Positions 26,901 to 36,823 of a stretch of 64,000 nucleotides of DNA are shown in pieces (position 1 is the stretch's first letter; each line of letters starts with the position of its first letter). Made by a program: the position numbers and the translations under genes. The notes beneath the pieces are model-generated. The model was given only the letters and a program-made list of their open reading frames with translations, did not search any database and had not been told where the DNA came from. Source of the stretch: Carpediemonas membranifera (taxonomy: Eukaryota > Fornicata); NCBI GenBank assembly GCA_019828565.1, contig JAHDYR010000064.1, positions 124,001 through 188,000 of the forward strand, written 5' to 3'.

Positions 26901-26964
26901 CCGAGTTGGGGCGATGGCGCGGCACCAGGCGCCACCCGTGCACTCGCACAGCCCCTCTGTGTGA
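23929..26964 (+). CDS. Long coiled-coil protein with N-terminal calponin-homology-like domain
   Basis: The product is 1011 aa. The first 115 residues look like a divergent CH domain: LYKWATSVCGLNC, DLKNGVIFISLFDRLFP, and a final helix NLTAAYNFLVLFFFLD. A disordered acidic/Ser linker covers about 140-280, then nearly continuous coiled coil from about 285 to 920 (for example LDRLEALQMDNTRLKR and HLTKTQLADLEAEHAD). The tail has an Asp-rich run (DDDDDDDDE near 985). The layout resembles Hook-like or other microtubule/actin-linked adaptors in which a CH domain caps a long rod. A cytoskeletal linker role is inferred from architecture only. Confidence 0.75.
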   Translation: MREARARIGRKELYKWATSVCGLNCTRIDDLKNGVIFISLFDRLFPSLIDERFPYSRKPDSRSELNQNWDTLHSIFKYLGIPDRICAENAIMSGNLTAAYNFLVLFFFLDTVLEDRQIEVDFAHAVDPVLAGFLQGQEALDAIDRAQNPPKRATSAKKAEGEDSTATVTVLPQTSAHTVDSVFFEQLRPISADATEDEARDSNAVDAMSDKDKDKGTESPADSESVRSDRTRKFQDVFDGPLSDQGQGLSPMVSPVPAPRPASVAESRGDWEAKGEAGKEAKTELQAEVEGINVARLLDRLEALQMDNTRLKRAASSSQSQLDKDRQITVLTRRVGSLRRQLDLAEHERSLVDEALRKRIDDLEHLSKIEVQAAEYKLHSKYTVDLAEVQRELGLAEERHMAEMSEHAIALESTPEESDESPAELVQKITALHTELDAMRRAYDRATARSKALEGRVGELANKAQDLDTSEGGVKPTDVCSKTDLLTGELNAAKETIRRLKLQVEGATTGTDREMELQAEITCLRGDLQRLVQANQYLRQRSSLFDKLNAEIDESGAALARMRARDASEPFDSIPTAMARWLPDLTQTFDGNADDSDARRSETRILLSNLDTATPLTEEEVGLLRGVFWEMIGTEQVHADRLIRCRHYIKALFEQLQSVREMHVASVAEMTEGHRMEVEEIRASLIAAKDTVVDDNASLQVQLHLTKTQLADLEAEHADMADELQTMRQSLVEDGDSRIQEMKGRVRGLREQLATQKVREDLWKSLVNTHREYIKLVKELPTVGRETTRHRELQARRSGLERTTASLIEQLGTLQVDETAIPPEVDDGHVKKQLETLDQARMKEHARFREAKLQSDAKERRVQELTTQLAVMKENEQTLALELGKLRQAHSELRTQLAQNSLDADARVARLRAEFGALADTIHEGSTAMASPALPKAGEAKGRHSKGSGDDEGSEVLAPLVPDSDSENNDGDDDDDDDDELLDADIGVLVDRVGAMARHQAPPVHSHSPSV

Positions 26965-27044
26965 TGTAACAATACCGCAATTATAAAGATGCTTCGATCG
27001 AAAAGAACGGCATGGTGCACTTTAGTGCTTTAGTTTTAGACAGT

Positions 27045-29441
27045 CTATTTATTTCCGCTGTCAGCCTCCTTGCGTCTGAACGTCTTTGCCTGGAGCTCTC
27101 GAAGCCACACCCGCAGCGCCGCATCATCCAGCGACGACCAGCACGCTGCCCGCAACCGTCTCACAATTTCGCCCTGCACCGCGCCGGCGGATGGGGCGGC
27201 GTCCGCGCTGCTCCGTTGCCTCAGCACTACAAGCACCTCCTCTGCTTTCTGGATAAACGCCGCAGGCAAGCCCTCCTTCGCCGCCGCTTCCACGCCCCAC
27301 GCGTTGTTTGCTCCTTGTGGCGTGCCTTTGACGACGGCATGGTTGGGCGTGACAACGAAGGGCTGGATCATCGGCTGGGCTGCGAGCTTTCGGAGGTATG
27401 GGTAGTGCGTGGCAAGCACCGGCGTGGCCCCTGCTTGGGCCAAGAACTCGACCAGCGCCCATGCGAGAGAGGCCCCGTCTGTCGCCGAGGTGCCGCGACC
27501 GAACTCGTCGAGCAGGACAAGCGCAGTTGAGGAGGTTTCAGCCAGGGCAAGAGCGGTAGCGGCACTAGAGCACTCAGCAGCGAACGAGGAGACCGTGGCG
27601 CTGGCATCGTCTTCTGTACCTATTCGAGCAAGCACACAGTCTGTCAGCCGTACGGCACACCGCTCAGCAGGCACCGGACAGCCAACATGGGCCAGCACAG
27701 TCGCCACGCCTAGAGACTGAAGGAGCACGGATTTGCCTGCCCCGTGAGGCCCCCAGACGACGTGCCCGCAGTCTAGGGATACATCCTGGCCAACAAGCCC
27801 GTCTCTAGGTAACAGCGGGCTTGTCAGCTGGGTAGCGGCGAGGACGGGGCCGGCCGAGGTCAGCGTGGGGCGACAGCACTCGTGGGTGGCGGCGAAGGTG
27901 GCGAAGCCGAGCAGGACGTCTACAAGGGCTACTGCGTCTATGAGTCGCATGACGTGCGGCAGGTCTTGGCGCACAGCGTGGACGAGCTCCTCGGCTGCTC
28001 CGGCCATTGCCGCGGAGATCTCTTTGAGCGCGGCCGACACGCGAGTGTTTAGGCGATCAAGTACATCAGTTGTCGCTATCAGCTTGCGTCTGCCGGGTAG
28101 GGCCAGGAGAGGGTCGGGTAGGGTCTTCGTGCCCCTCGGCAGACTCAGATGGAACAATAACTGCGGACTAAACTTCAGCCCGACTGCCAGACCGGTGTCG
28201 GCGGCCACAGCATCCTTGTGCGCTTCAATGTCATCGACGATCTCTGTGAGAACTGCCCTGCATGCGTCTAGCACGCCGTTACCCCCGCCCCGGATGGAAA
28301 ACGTCTCTCGCATCAGCGTGACTAGCGCGTTGCCTCGGGGTGGGAGGTCGGGGGTCAATGCGGCGTCGAGAGTGGAGTGAAGTTGGGCAAAGGAGGCCTC
28401 TTCGCTCCGCAGGAAGTCGCCCATGGAGGCGAACAGCGCGCTGTGGGTTGACTGGGCTAGGGCTGCAGCTAGCTCGGCTGTGTGGGTCAGCGCCGCTCTG
28501 ACTCGAAGCAGGGCGTCCAGTACTGGTCTGAGCACGCCGTTGATGCCCTGTTTGGGGATCACTGAGAGCCTGGCGACGGCCTGGGCGATGTTTAGGTCCG
28601 CGTACTGGGCGATCGCGGCTTGTAGAGTGTAGTGCAGGTCTCGGTTGGACAATAGCTCCGCCACTGCGTCCTGGCGCTGCACCAAGGTCTCCATATCAGT
28701 GTATGGCTGGAGCAGCGCTCGAACTAGAGCCCTGCGGCCGTCATCCGTGCGTGTAGGGATGACGCTAGCCACGCTGGGCTGGCCCTGCTTGGTGGGAGTC
28801 AAGCAAAGCGCCCGGGCAGTGTGGGAGTCGAGTAGCAGGCGGCCGTGGATGGAAGCTGGGGTGACAGTGAGTGTCTTCTGGCCTAGTATGACGTTCCTGG
28901 TCTGTTCGAGGTAGGCTATCGCAGCTCCAGCAGCACCAATGCAGTCTCCGAAGTCAGTTGTGTCCACTGGGGCTAGGAAGTAGCTATGAGTGTCTCCTGC
29001 TCGGAAGAGACGGCGTTGTAGGGTTACTACGCGCAGTCCAGCCTCGGATAGGCCCTGGAGGAGGGTGACGGCGCCTAGGTTTGTTGGCACAAGGACCTCG
29101 TGGGGCATGACGAGTGAGAGAAGGCCCAAGGTGTGGACGAAGGTGTTGGAGTCCGTGAAGTGGTACAGCTCGACCGTATTCCGGTCGGTGAAGAAGATGC
29201 AGATGGACACGAAGCCGCTCTTCTCAATGGTGAGCGCTGCAACGGATGATTCAACACTAGAGAGTGTGTGGGGCGTGATTCTGCTCGTAGATGCAGCGTT
29301 TGAGAGATTTCTTGAGCGGTTATTGGGATTAGGCGTGCAGCTCTCGCCAATAAGCGTGAAATTGGATTCTTCGGCTCCATTTTGCTGCATGTCGAAAGGA
29401 TTGCCCATCTGAGCATTCATGAAGTCGTCGATATCGTCCAT
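27045..29441 (-). CDS. MSH4: MutS homologue MSH4 (meiotic recombination)
   Basis: The product is 798 aa. It lacks the N-terminal mismatch-recognition domain, as MSH4 does. Features match MSH4 over MSH2/3/6: a connector region with VSICIFF and PHEVLVPTNL, the lever segment with IPKQ at the position of the MSH4 motif, TEIVDDIEAH, and a C-terminal end DDAALRVWLRELQ. The ATPase has Walker A GPHGAGKSVL (about residue 564; consensus GPNxxGKST), signature region SSFAAECSS, and Walker B LVLLDEFGRGT (about 640). With MSH5 it would form a clamp stabilising crossover intermediates, so the gene implies a meiotic programme. The DEFG spelling of Walker B is more MSH5-like, so MSH5 is the main alternative. 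It is convergent with the preceding gene, 80 bp apart. Confidence 0.85.
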   Translation of the reverse strand: MDDIDDFMNAQMGNPFDMQQNGAEESNFTLIGESCTPNPNNRSRNLSNAASTSRITPHTLSSVESSVAALTIEKSGFVSICIFFTDRNTVELYHFTDSNTFVHTLGLLSLVMPHEVLVPTNLGAVTLLQGLSEAGLRVVTLQRRLFRAGDTHSYFLAPVDTTDFGDCIGAAGAAIAYLEQTRNVILGQKTLTVTPASIHGRLLLDSHTARALCLTPTKQGQPSVASVIPTRTDDGRRALVRALLQPYTDMETLVQRQDAVAELLSNRDLHYTLQAAIAQYADLNIAQAVARLSVIPKQGINGVLRPVLDALLRVRAALTHTAELAAALAQSTHSALFASMGDFLRSEEASFAQLHSTLDAALTPDLPPRGNALVTLMRETFSIRGGGNGVLDACRAVLTEIVDDIEAHKDAVAADTGLAVGLKFSPQLLFHLSLPRGTKTLPDPLLALPGRRKLIATTDVLDRLNTRVSAALKEISAAMAGAAEELVHAVRQDLPHVMRLIDAVALVDVLLGFATFAATHECCRPTLTSAGPVLAATQLTSPLLPRDGLVGQDVSLDCGHVVWGPHGAGKSVLLQSLGVATVLAHVGCPVPAERCAVRLTDCVLARIGTEDDASATVSSFAAECSSAATALALAETSSTALVLLDEFGRGTSATDGASLAWALVEFLAQAGATPVLATHYPYLRKLAAQPMIQPFVVTPNHAVVKGTPQGANNAWGVEAAAKEGLPAAFIQKAEEVLVVLRQRSSADAAPSAGAVQGEIVRRLRAACWSSLDDAALRVWLRELQAKTFRRKEADSGNK

Positions 29442-29521
29442 GGTGACCTAAGAGACGCGATTCTTCTCTTTTCTCGGAAATGGCTTTCCGGACATACGAT
29501 CTGCGCTAATCTGACAAAACT

Positions 29522-31843
29522 TTATCGACTCTCTTCTGCAAGATTTGCGCCAAAACGGTGACCATCCATCTGTCCCCTGACCCAATATCCGCTTTGGTAC
29601 CCTTTGCCATAGTTGTATGCCGTCCCATACCCGTCGGGCATGCCGTTACGCCAGTGCCCATCGTAATATGCGCCATCATGCAGGACCACCTTGCCTTCGC
29701 CATGGTATTTGCCTCTCTGGAACTCCCCTTCGTACCTTTGTTCACCATTACTGCCATGATCTACTGAGACGATGTGGCCATGGGGAAGGCCATCGTAAAA
29801 GTCTCCCTGCTTATAGGACCCATCGGGATCGCGGAGTACACCCTTGCCCTGCCGGCTTCCATGGGCGCATTCTCCCTTGTACACTATCCCCGCCGGGTAT
29901 ACTATCATACAAAGGCCGTGTGCCTGGTAGTTTCGAGATCCACCATGATAGCAGGGTTCGCTGACCGTGCCCAGGAAGTTGTCATTGCTCCAGCGGCCAG
30001 CCTTCACCTGCCCATTGCTCTGGATGTTACACCGCAGCGCCCCTACGCCATGATATTTCCCGTCCTTAAACTGCCCCTCGTACTCCTGAGTCAGTCGACC
30101 CGATTTCAAGTCTGACTCGCAGCTTGCAAACGACCAAACACCCCACCCATTGGCTACCGAGCGCTCGATCTCGCCTTCATACTTCTGAGCTCCCGAGCTG
30201 ATCCAGCCGAGCGATATAGTGCCGCGCCCCTTTCCAAATGCAGTCCACTCAGCCTCGATGGTCCCCTTGCCGTGCCAGTACGTTCCCTTGCCTCTCCAGT
30301 CGTCGTCGCGCCAGCAACCAGTGTAACGGTCCCCGTCCCAATAAGTACAGGATCCCCCGCCGTGCATGCGGCCGTTGTCCCAGTCACCAGTGTACTCCTT
30401 CTTACAACTCCCTGAGCTCTGGCTCCAGTACTTCGTGCCGCGACCATGGTACTTGCTCGATGAGAATGAACCATGGTAGAATCCACCAGAAGGAAAGTAG
30501 TAGTCGCCGTAGCCATCGCGCTTGGCGTGTGAGAACATCCCTTTGTAGACCCTGCCGTCGGGATATATCACGAAACCGGAACCGTGGGCATCACCGTCTC
30601 GACTGGCGCCCCGATAAAAAGACTTACCGAGGTTACCAAGGAACTTGCCGTTGTCCCAGTTGCCAGCCTTCACTGGGCCTCGCTCATGGACATCACACCA
30701 CATCGCCCCCACACCGTGAATCTGGCCGTCCTTAAACTGCCCCTCGTATTCTTGAGTCAGTCTGGCCGACGAATCCCTCCATTGGAACTTGACCCAGCCG
30801 TGTGGCTTGCCCTCCTTCACTCCGCCAACGTACGACTTATGTTCGCTCGTGTATGTGACAGTTGCCTCGCCAGTAAGCATAGCGGTCCAAATCCCGCGTG
30901 CAACCATGTTGCATGTGGTGTATGTGCCCTTACCGTACCAGTCGCCGCTCCTCCACTCGCCATCGTATGTGTTCTTGGTAGTAAACGTCCTCTTGCCACA
31001 GCCGTGTGGTCTATCGTTGTCCCAGTCTCCCTTGTACTTGCTACCATCGCTGAACTTCAACTTGCCCCGGCCCTGTCTTGCTCCGTCATTGACGGTGCCC
31101 TTGTAGACAGCTCCATCGGGGAAGCGGATCTCACCCTTGCCAGTCGCCTTGCCTTCAGCTGTCTCGCCATTGTATACACGTCCATTGCAGAACTTAACCT
31201 CCGCCTTTCCCACGCACTTGCCCGCCTTGAATTTGCCAGTGATACTGCAGACAGCGTTTGCAGCCTGGCTTGAGGGGAACAGTATCACTCCTTCTCCGTG
31301 TGCGACCCCACCCTTGACCCACCCCTCGTACGCATGACCGTCAGGGTAGATGACAATCGTGCGGCACCTGCTCTTGGTTGGCTCGGGTCCGAGATATCTG
31401 ATCGAAGCTGGAGGGCCTTTGAAGGTCCCGTTGCTGAAAATACCGGCGCGGACCCCATCCGTGTCCTTACGAACACCGAGGCCGTCAGCATTGTCCTCTT
31501 TGAAGAAACCTTCGTAGCTCCAAGTGTCTTTGGTCAACACTCCGTGTCCATGGAACATATCGTCCTTCCACTCGCCCTCGTAGACACTTGTGTCATCGTA
31601 GCGGAGGACACCGAAGCCACAGCACTGACCGTCCACCATTGTGCCCTGAAAGACATCGCCGGTGGGCAATCTCCATGTTACAGGGCCGTTTGCTTCATCG
31701 TTTGCAAACATGCCCTTGAGCTTTGATCCATCTGGCCATTTGACGGAGCCATAGCCGTGTCGCACGCCGTTGCGCCAGTATCCCTTGTATACACGGCCAT
31801 CGTCATAGGTTTTCGTCTGTTTACCGCTGCTTAGCAGTCCCAT
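29522..31843 (-). CDS. MORN-repeat protein with potential N-myristoylation start
   Basis: ATG at 31843 gives 773 aa starting MGLLSSGKQ, with Gly at position 2 and Ser at 6, as required for N-myristoylation. The frame is open further upstream (to 32173) but that part is not MORN-like. Almost the whole protein consists of more than 20 MORN units of about 20-23 residues (for example YKGYWRNGVRHGYGSVKWPDG split over one unit, YEGEWKDDMFHGHGVL, YKGTVNDGARQGRGKL). Some units carry insertions around a repeated pair near LTQEYEGQFKDG, which occurs twice and suggests an internal duplication. MORN proteins typically scaffold membranes to cytoskeletal structures. Confidence 0.88.
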   Translation of the reverse strand: MGLLSSGKQTKTYDDGRVYKGYWRNGVRHGYGSVKWPDGSKLKGMFANDEANGPVTWRLPTGDVFQGTMVDGQCCGFGVLRYDDTSVYEGEWKDDMFHGHGVLTKDTWSYEGFFKEDNADGLGVRKDTDGVRAGIFSNGTFKGPPASIRYLGPEPTKSRCRTIVIYPDGHAYEGWVKGGVAHGEGVILFPSSQAANAVCSITGKFKAGKCVGKAEVKFCNGRVYNGETAEGKATGKGEIRFPDGAVYKGTVNDGARQGRGKLKFSDGSKYKGDWDNDRPHGCGKRTFTTKNTYDGEWRSGDWYGKGTYTTCNMVARGIWTAMLTGEATVTYTSEHKSYVGGVKEGKPHGWVKFQWRDSSARLTQEYEGQFKDGQIHGVGAMWCDVHERGPVKAGNWDNGKFLGNLGKSFYRGASRDGDAHGSGFVIYPDGRVYKGMFSHAKRDGYGDYYFPSGGFYHGSFSSSKYHGRGTKYWSQSSGSCKKEYTGDWDNGRMHGGGSCTYWDGDRYTGCWRDDDWRGKGTYWHGKGTIEAEWTAFGKGRGTISLGWISSGAQKYEGEIERSVANGWGVWSFASCESDLKSGRLTQEYEGQFKDGKYHGVGALRCNIQSNGQVKAGRWSNDNFLGTVSEPCYHGGSRNYQAHGLCMIVYPAGIVYKGECAHGSRQGKGVLRDPDGSYKQGDFYDGLPHGHIVSVDHGSNGEQRYEGEFQRGKYHGEGKVVLHDGAYYDGHWRNGMPDGYGTAYNYGKGYQSGYWVRGQMDGHRFGANLAEESR

Positions 31844-32926
31844 GAAGAAGAAGATGTGTGTAGAAGAAGAAAAAACCTCTTGGAGGTTAAAACTGTGCGG
31901 CATCGTGACAATGCCAACGTAACTCCAACCGAGTCGAAAAAATATGAGCAGTTCTATCCGCCGTAATGGGCGGGAGGGACATGACACCGCCACGAGAAAG
32001 ACACAGAGAGCGTATGGGTCTTCCTCTAAAGTGCGTGCGACTGATGAGTCGATTATGGTCGCCTCGCCGCTCATAAGTACAGCCTGTACTGTCCATGGAC
32101 GATCGGTGGGAGTTGGGGGAGTAGATTCATTGCTCGCTGTCTGGTGTGTTGCCAGTGGGCCTCCACGGGGCATGGCATGGAAGATCGAGACCTTTGCGAC
32201 ACTATCAATGAATCTGAAGAAGATACAAGAACAACTTATACGTCATATGGCATAATAGACGGGTAATCGTGGCATCTGCGCTCGATCCCGCCGACAATGA
32301 GCGCCTTGTTGGTGATAGAAGCAAAACTGAAACAGGATTAAAGCAAAACAGTTCTAGAGAGCATATTATTTCGAATAGATGCTCAAAATCACAGTAGCAT
32401 ACCCTCTACATGTCTCTAGTCCGAGTTCAATGCCATGCTTTCAATGCGACTCCACTGGAGTCACGACCGCCACAAACACAGTATTCAGACCTCTCCCGCG
32501 GACCAGCCCTGTTGCACACTGTTCGCTAGCCTCATTAAGCGATTTCCACGATTTTCAAGAATCGCCGACAGCTTTTACTGGGAGTGACAACCATGACATT
32601 GTTTTCCCGGACCAAGCGGTCATGGTCTCAATCTACAAACTGCGCACCTAACGTGCGTATATTCTTCGCCTAAGTCCATACCAGGCTTGAATTTGGGTCA
32701 ATATCGCCTGAAGCCAGTTGATCCTCTTCAAATCATTCGACTGAGGAGGGGCAATCTGAGTGTTTGGAGGGCTGTAGCCCGAGGCACTGCCTGTAGCAAG
32801 ATAGAGCTTGACTAGATAAAGACATTAGGCGTTGGACAATCACCGGAATGCATCTTGGTGATCCGATTTCGATCGCAAAAGATTTGATGGCCTCATCTTG
32901 CTGTCATCCAAACAATAATTCCGACA
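31844..32926. other. Divergent intergenic region between MORN and PEPCK genes
   Basis: A 1.08-kb region with no supportable gene. It must contain promoters for both flanking genes. A 90-codon frame at 32379-32651 shows no recognisable features and is not called. Confidence 0.4.
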
Positions 32927-35900
32927 GTGCGTGTAATTATGCCCATTCGCCACCGTGAAAGTAGCCTGGACTTGCTTCCCGATGTTAACGCGCCTGATAG
33001 TAACCAAGAGCACTCCCCTCATCCCTTCCTTGACCTGGAAGGCAAGCCTCAGAAGCTTGCGGACAGTTCTTTCCACTTCACCAGCACCAAGGAGCTTGAT
33101 CGTGCCCGCTATCTTGCTCAGTACACTCCTGAAGAGGCGGAGCAGCGTCTGCGTGACCAGCGCGACATTAAGACGCTCATTGATGTCAAGCTCAGCTCCG
33201 CCGGGCTCCCCCCCGTATCCGATGCCGAGGGCTTCATGAACGTTGCCCAGATGGTCCTCGACCACTACAAGGCGCGCTCCTCCGATATGCGCGACCATCT
33301 CTGCCCCGCCGATCGCCGCATCCAGACGTTCATGGACAAGTATGTCGCCGATACCAAGCCTTGTGGCCCCGTCGACCTCCCTGATCGCACCTTTGTCTGC
33401 GATCGTGCTGGTATTGCCCGCGAGATCTGCATCCCCATCGACCGCGATGAGTACAAGAACGAGAACATCTCGTCCTACCGCGTCAAGCAGGGTGTGCTTC
33501 ACAACCCCTTCAACGACAGACGTACCACCAAGGGCGTCTTCCATATCAGCGAGGGCGGCTACCCCATCCCCGACGACAAGATCGCCGTTCCCAAGCAGAC
33601 GTTCGCCAACCTGCTCCACTACGCCCTCAACCCGACCTCGAAGGACATCCTGGAGCTTCCCTACTCCTCCACCAAGCCCAGAGACCAGCGCGCCCACTGC
33701 TGGGTCTCTGCCCTCCTCCGACCCGTCGTCCAGCCTGGCGTCCACAACTACGAGTCAGAGAAAAGCATGGAGGTGCGCTTCTTCGCCCCCGCCTCCCTTG
33801 CAGCCAACGTTGACTTCGTCGAGTCGATCTTCGGTAACGCCGGCGATCCATTCCTCCCCGAGAACGACGCAGGCCTCGACATCGAGCACTGGACGGGCAC
33901 CACGGGCTGCATCATCCTCTGCCCCCACCTCCGCAAGGTCACCAAGAAGCAGGCCGGCCTCCCCCACAAGTCCGAGGCCACCGAGCGCCAGCTGCGGGAC
34001 GGTATGTTCTGGTCAGAGGAGGACAGTGGCATGGGGCTCTTCTACCACAACGGCGGCGCTTTCAAGCTGTGTGCACGCACGGCTGACGGCGTGATGGTCA
34101 CCCTGATCGCGGACAACTACTTCGGCTACAGCAAGGTTTGTGCCACTCCCCTTTCCCACGCTAACACAGAAGGAGGTCAAGACCATGCTCTCGTTCTCTG
34201 CCAACTTCTTCGGCCTATCCGAGGAGGAGCACGCCGGTGGCGCCATCTGCGCTGCCACTTATAACTGGGGCCTTGAGTTCGCCGCTGACACACGCGTGGA
34301 GAACGCTGAGACGAAATTCATCGATCAACTCCAGACTTACGGTGATCTGATGAACTTCGACGAGGAGCTCGGATGTGCTTTCGACCGCAACTTCTCGGAG
34401 ATCATCTATGTGCCCGAGACGACCCACATCTCTATCACCCGCAAGTCGGTTGAGTGGAAGCACCCCAAGACTGGCGCCAACATCTCTACCAAGCTACTCT
34501 ATGGCAAGAACTACATTCTTCCCTGCGGTTACATGGTCACCCTCGAGATCCAGCGCCAGAACGCCACCAGCAAGAAGCAGTGGGCCCTCATTGGCCGCAA
34601 GGCTGACGGCATCACCTGCCACAAGCCGTCCACCGTCTCTGGCGGCGGCAAGGTATGTACCCAACCCCACCCTCACACAGTCCGAGATCTCCAAGTCCTT
34701 CGACGACAACACTTTTGCCAAGCCCGTTTTCGTCGGCGATTTTGCAGAGACCATTCGCCGAGTCGACGAGGTTCTGAAGAAGGATTACGGTTTCCGCTTC
34801 AAGCACATCGAGTACAAGGCGGACACCCGCCCCATCCTGTCGCCCAACCGCTCCCTCGGCTCCGTCATCAAGCTTCTCACCCCCGACCACGGCGAGTATA
34901 CGGAAGAGTACAACACCTGGGTCGAGCAGCTGCCCGCTGACATCAAGAGCTTCGTCTTCATCGTCAAGACGTACTACCAGCCCGAGTGGAAGGACGACTG
35001 GGCCTCCCACTTCGGAGTCGACCTCATCAACGGCGTCCGCGGCCACGAGCTACTCTTCGACGGCCACACTATCTCCTCTAACCACGCCCGTATCGGCCTC
35101 TACTCTGACTCCATGTGGCGCGCCTTCAAGCTCCGTCAGGACTTCCACGCCTCCCGCAAGATCCAGCTCGAGGACGACATCACCGCCTCGACCGTTGTAC
35201 CCACGGATGTCGTCAAGTACTGCGGCTCCCCCGCAGCCTGCGCTGCTGGCTCCGTCAAGCTCGTCACCAACTGCGAGTACCGCTTCTTCCAGCGCCCCGA
35301 CGATGCCGTCATCCGCGGCCACGACAAGCACGCCGAGGAGGACCTGTCCCGCATGGACGGCCAGCTCTTCTGCTCCAACTACGAGCCCCTAACGATTGAC
35401 CAGGCTGTCGAGGTGTTCGAGGACTCCACGGACCTGTACAACTATACTCAGCCAGTTGTCGACCTCGTCGAGACCATGGTAAGCAAGAACCCCGGCGCCC
35501 GCACCTGGATCTGCTCCGACAGACCCCGTATCGTCAACGGTGCGCCCTCTAAGAACGTCCGCTACCTCGAGACGCGCGAGTCTCTCAGCAACCGCCTGCC
35601 CCGCTACGTCGCCGAGGTCTGCGCCCGCCTCTACCGCCGCGTGCCGATGGAGTGCCCCGTCCACTTCCCCGTGACCTGCGTCCTGCCCGGCCGCCGTCTC
35701 AACCAGGTTGACCACGCCCGCGGCATCCCCGGCCTGGCCGTCTACTCGCCCCTCCACTACCAGGAGCTGCCCGAGCTCTTCATGGACTTCGCCACGTGCC
35801 TCACTGGCGCCTCGCCGTCCACCACGGGCTTCGGCATGGAGGGAGCCCTCACCAAGGGTCCGTTCAATTGCCTCCAGGCCACCGCCGACCTCAACAACGC

Positions 35901-36672
35901 CCTCGTCTCGCTGCTCCTCACTCAGCACGGTGTCTTCTCCTCCGCCGCCGGCTACATCGGCCCTAAACTGCGCGTTGACCACGACTTCTCGCTGATGATG
36001 CCCGAGCTCTTCTGCCGTATGACCGAGGAGGAGCGCGAGCCGGGCTATCTGCTCGAACACGGCTTCCTTGAGAAGCTCGAGGACTTCGAGTACAACGGCA
36101 AGGAGGTCCTCGCCTCCCGCCTGGGCTTCCGCGTCACCCGCAAGTTCATCACGCACTTCTTTGGCCGCATCTTCGACACCCCCGACGCCCTCTTCGATGA
36201 CGAGCACCTCAAGCCCGAGATGCAGGGTCTCGACGACTACGTCAACGGCATCGAAGCCATCGTCAACGCCCAGCGCGTGACTGCCGAGCGCTACTTCCGC
36301 GACGGCGCCATCGAGAACGCCTGTCCGCCCCTCCGCGCCGTTCTTGAGTGTGCCGCGCACGGTCACTACGAGGGCAAGCCCATCACCCACCCCGACATCC
36401 GCGCCATGTTCACCCGCGAGGCCCTCGTCAAGTCCGAATGGTACCAGCAGCGTCTCAAGACCAAGCGGGATCGCGACATCAACCGCGCGGCCAAGTTCAT
36501 CGGCTACATGACCGAGCTCTCCTCCCGCACCCGCGTGGCTGATTCTCTGCGTCGGAGAGTGAACCTTGACGATCGTATGGCGCGCGCCCACCAAATGCTG
36601 GATGAGTTCCGCGACCCCGCGTATCTTGAGCATCTGTTTGGCACTATTGGCGCTGATCCCATCACCAAGTAA
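32927..36672 (+). CDS. PPi-dependent phosphoenolpyruvate carboxykinase (EC 4.1.1.38 type), two tiny introns
   Basis: Three exons (32927-34135, 34170-34652, 34681-36672) encode about 1227 aa; a second ATG at 32939 could be the true start. The sequence matches the large diphosphate-dependent PEPCK family known from Propionibacterium and Entamoeba (about 1150 aa). Hallmarks are GVFHIAEGG-like GVFHISEGGYPIP, EVRFFAPASL, VDFVESIFGNAGDP, TGCIILCPHL, LIADNYFGYSK joined across intron 1 to KEVKTM, and CHKPSTVSGGGK joined across intron 2 to SEISKSF. It interconverts oxaloacetate and PEP using PPi and phosphate instead of a nucleotide, in cytosolic glycolysis/anaplerosis. Codon use is strongly C-ending, unlike many neighbours, suggesting high expression. 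Confidence 0.93.
34136..34169 (+). other. 34-nt intron 1 of the PEPCK gene
   Basis: It starts GTTTGT and ends CTAACACAG, the fused branch-site/3' splice motif seen in metamonads. It is phase 0. Retention shifts the frame and stops translation at 34264. Confidence 0.92.
34653..34680 (+). other. 28-nt intron 2 of the PEPCK gene
   Basis: It starts GTATGT and ends CTCACACAG, phase 0. Its removal joins the conserved SGGGK and SEISKSF blocks. At 28 nt it is among the shortest spliceosomal introns one would expect. Confidence 0.92.
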
Positions 36673-36823
36673 GCCTTTAAACTTTGTATACCCTTGCTTG
36701 CGGCAGCCAAGTATTTGGCGGCTCAGTTACAGGATCGCGAGCGTATCAGGGTGAGTCGAATGGAGTCGCTTTTACATATTAATAGTAATAAATTCTACCT
36801 CAACTTGCAATATTGTGATCGTT

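Noticed and set aside
32379-32651. 90-codon frame upstream of PEPCK
   Set aside because: Low-complexity Ser/Thr/Pro composition, no homologue recognised, no supporting context.
35389-36633. 414-codon antisense frame inside PEPCK exon 3
   Set aside because: Same codon-bias artefact; the plus-strand protein is a clear conserved enzyme.
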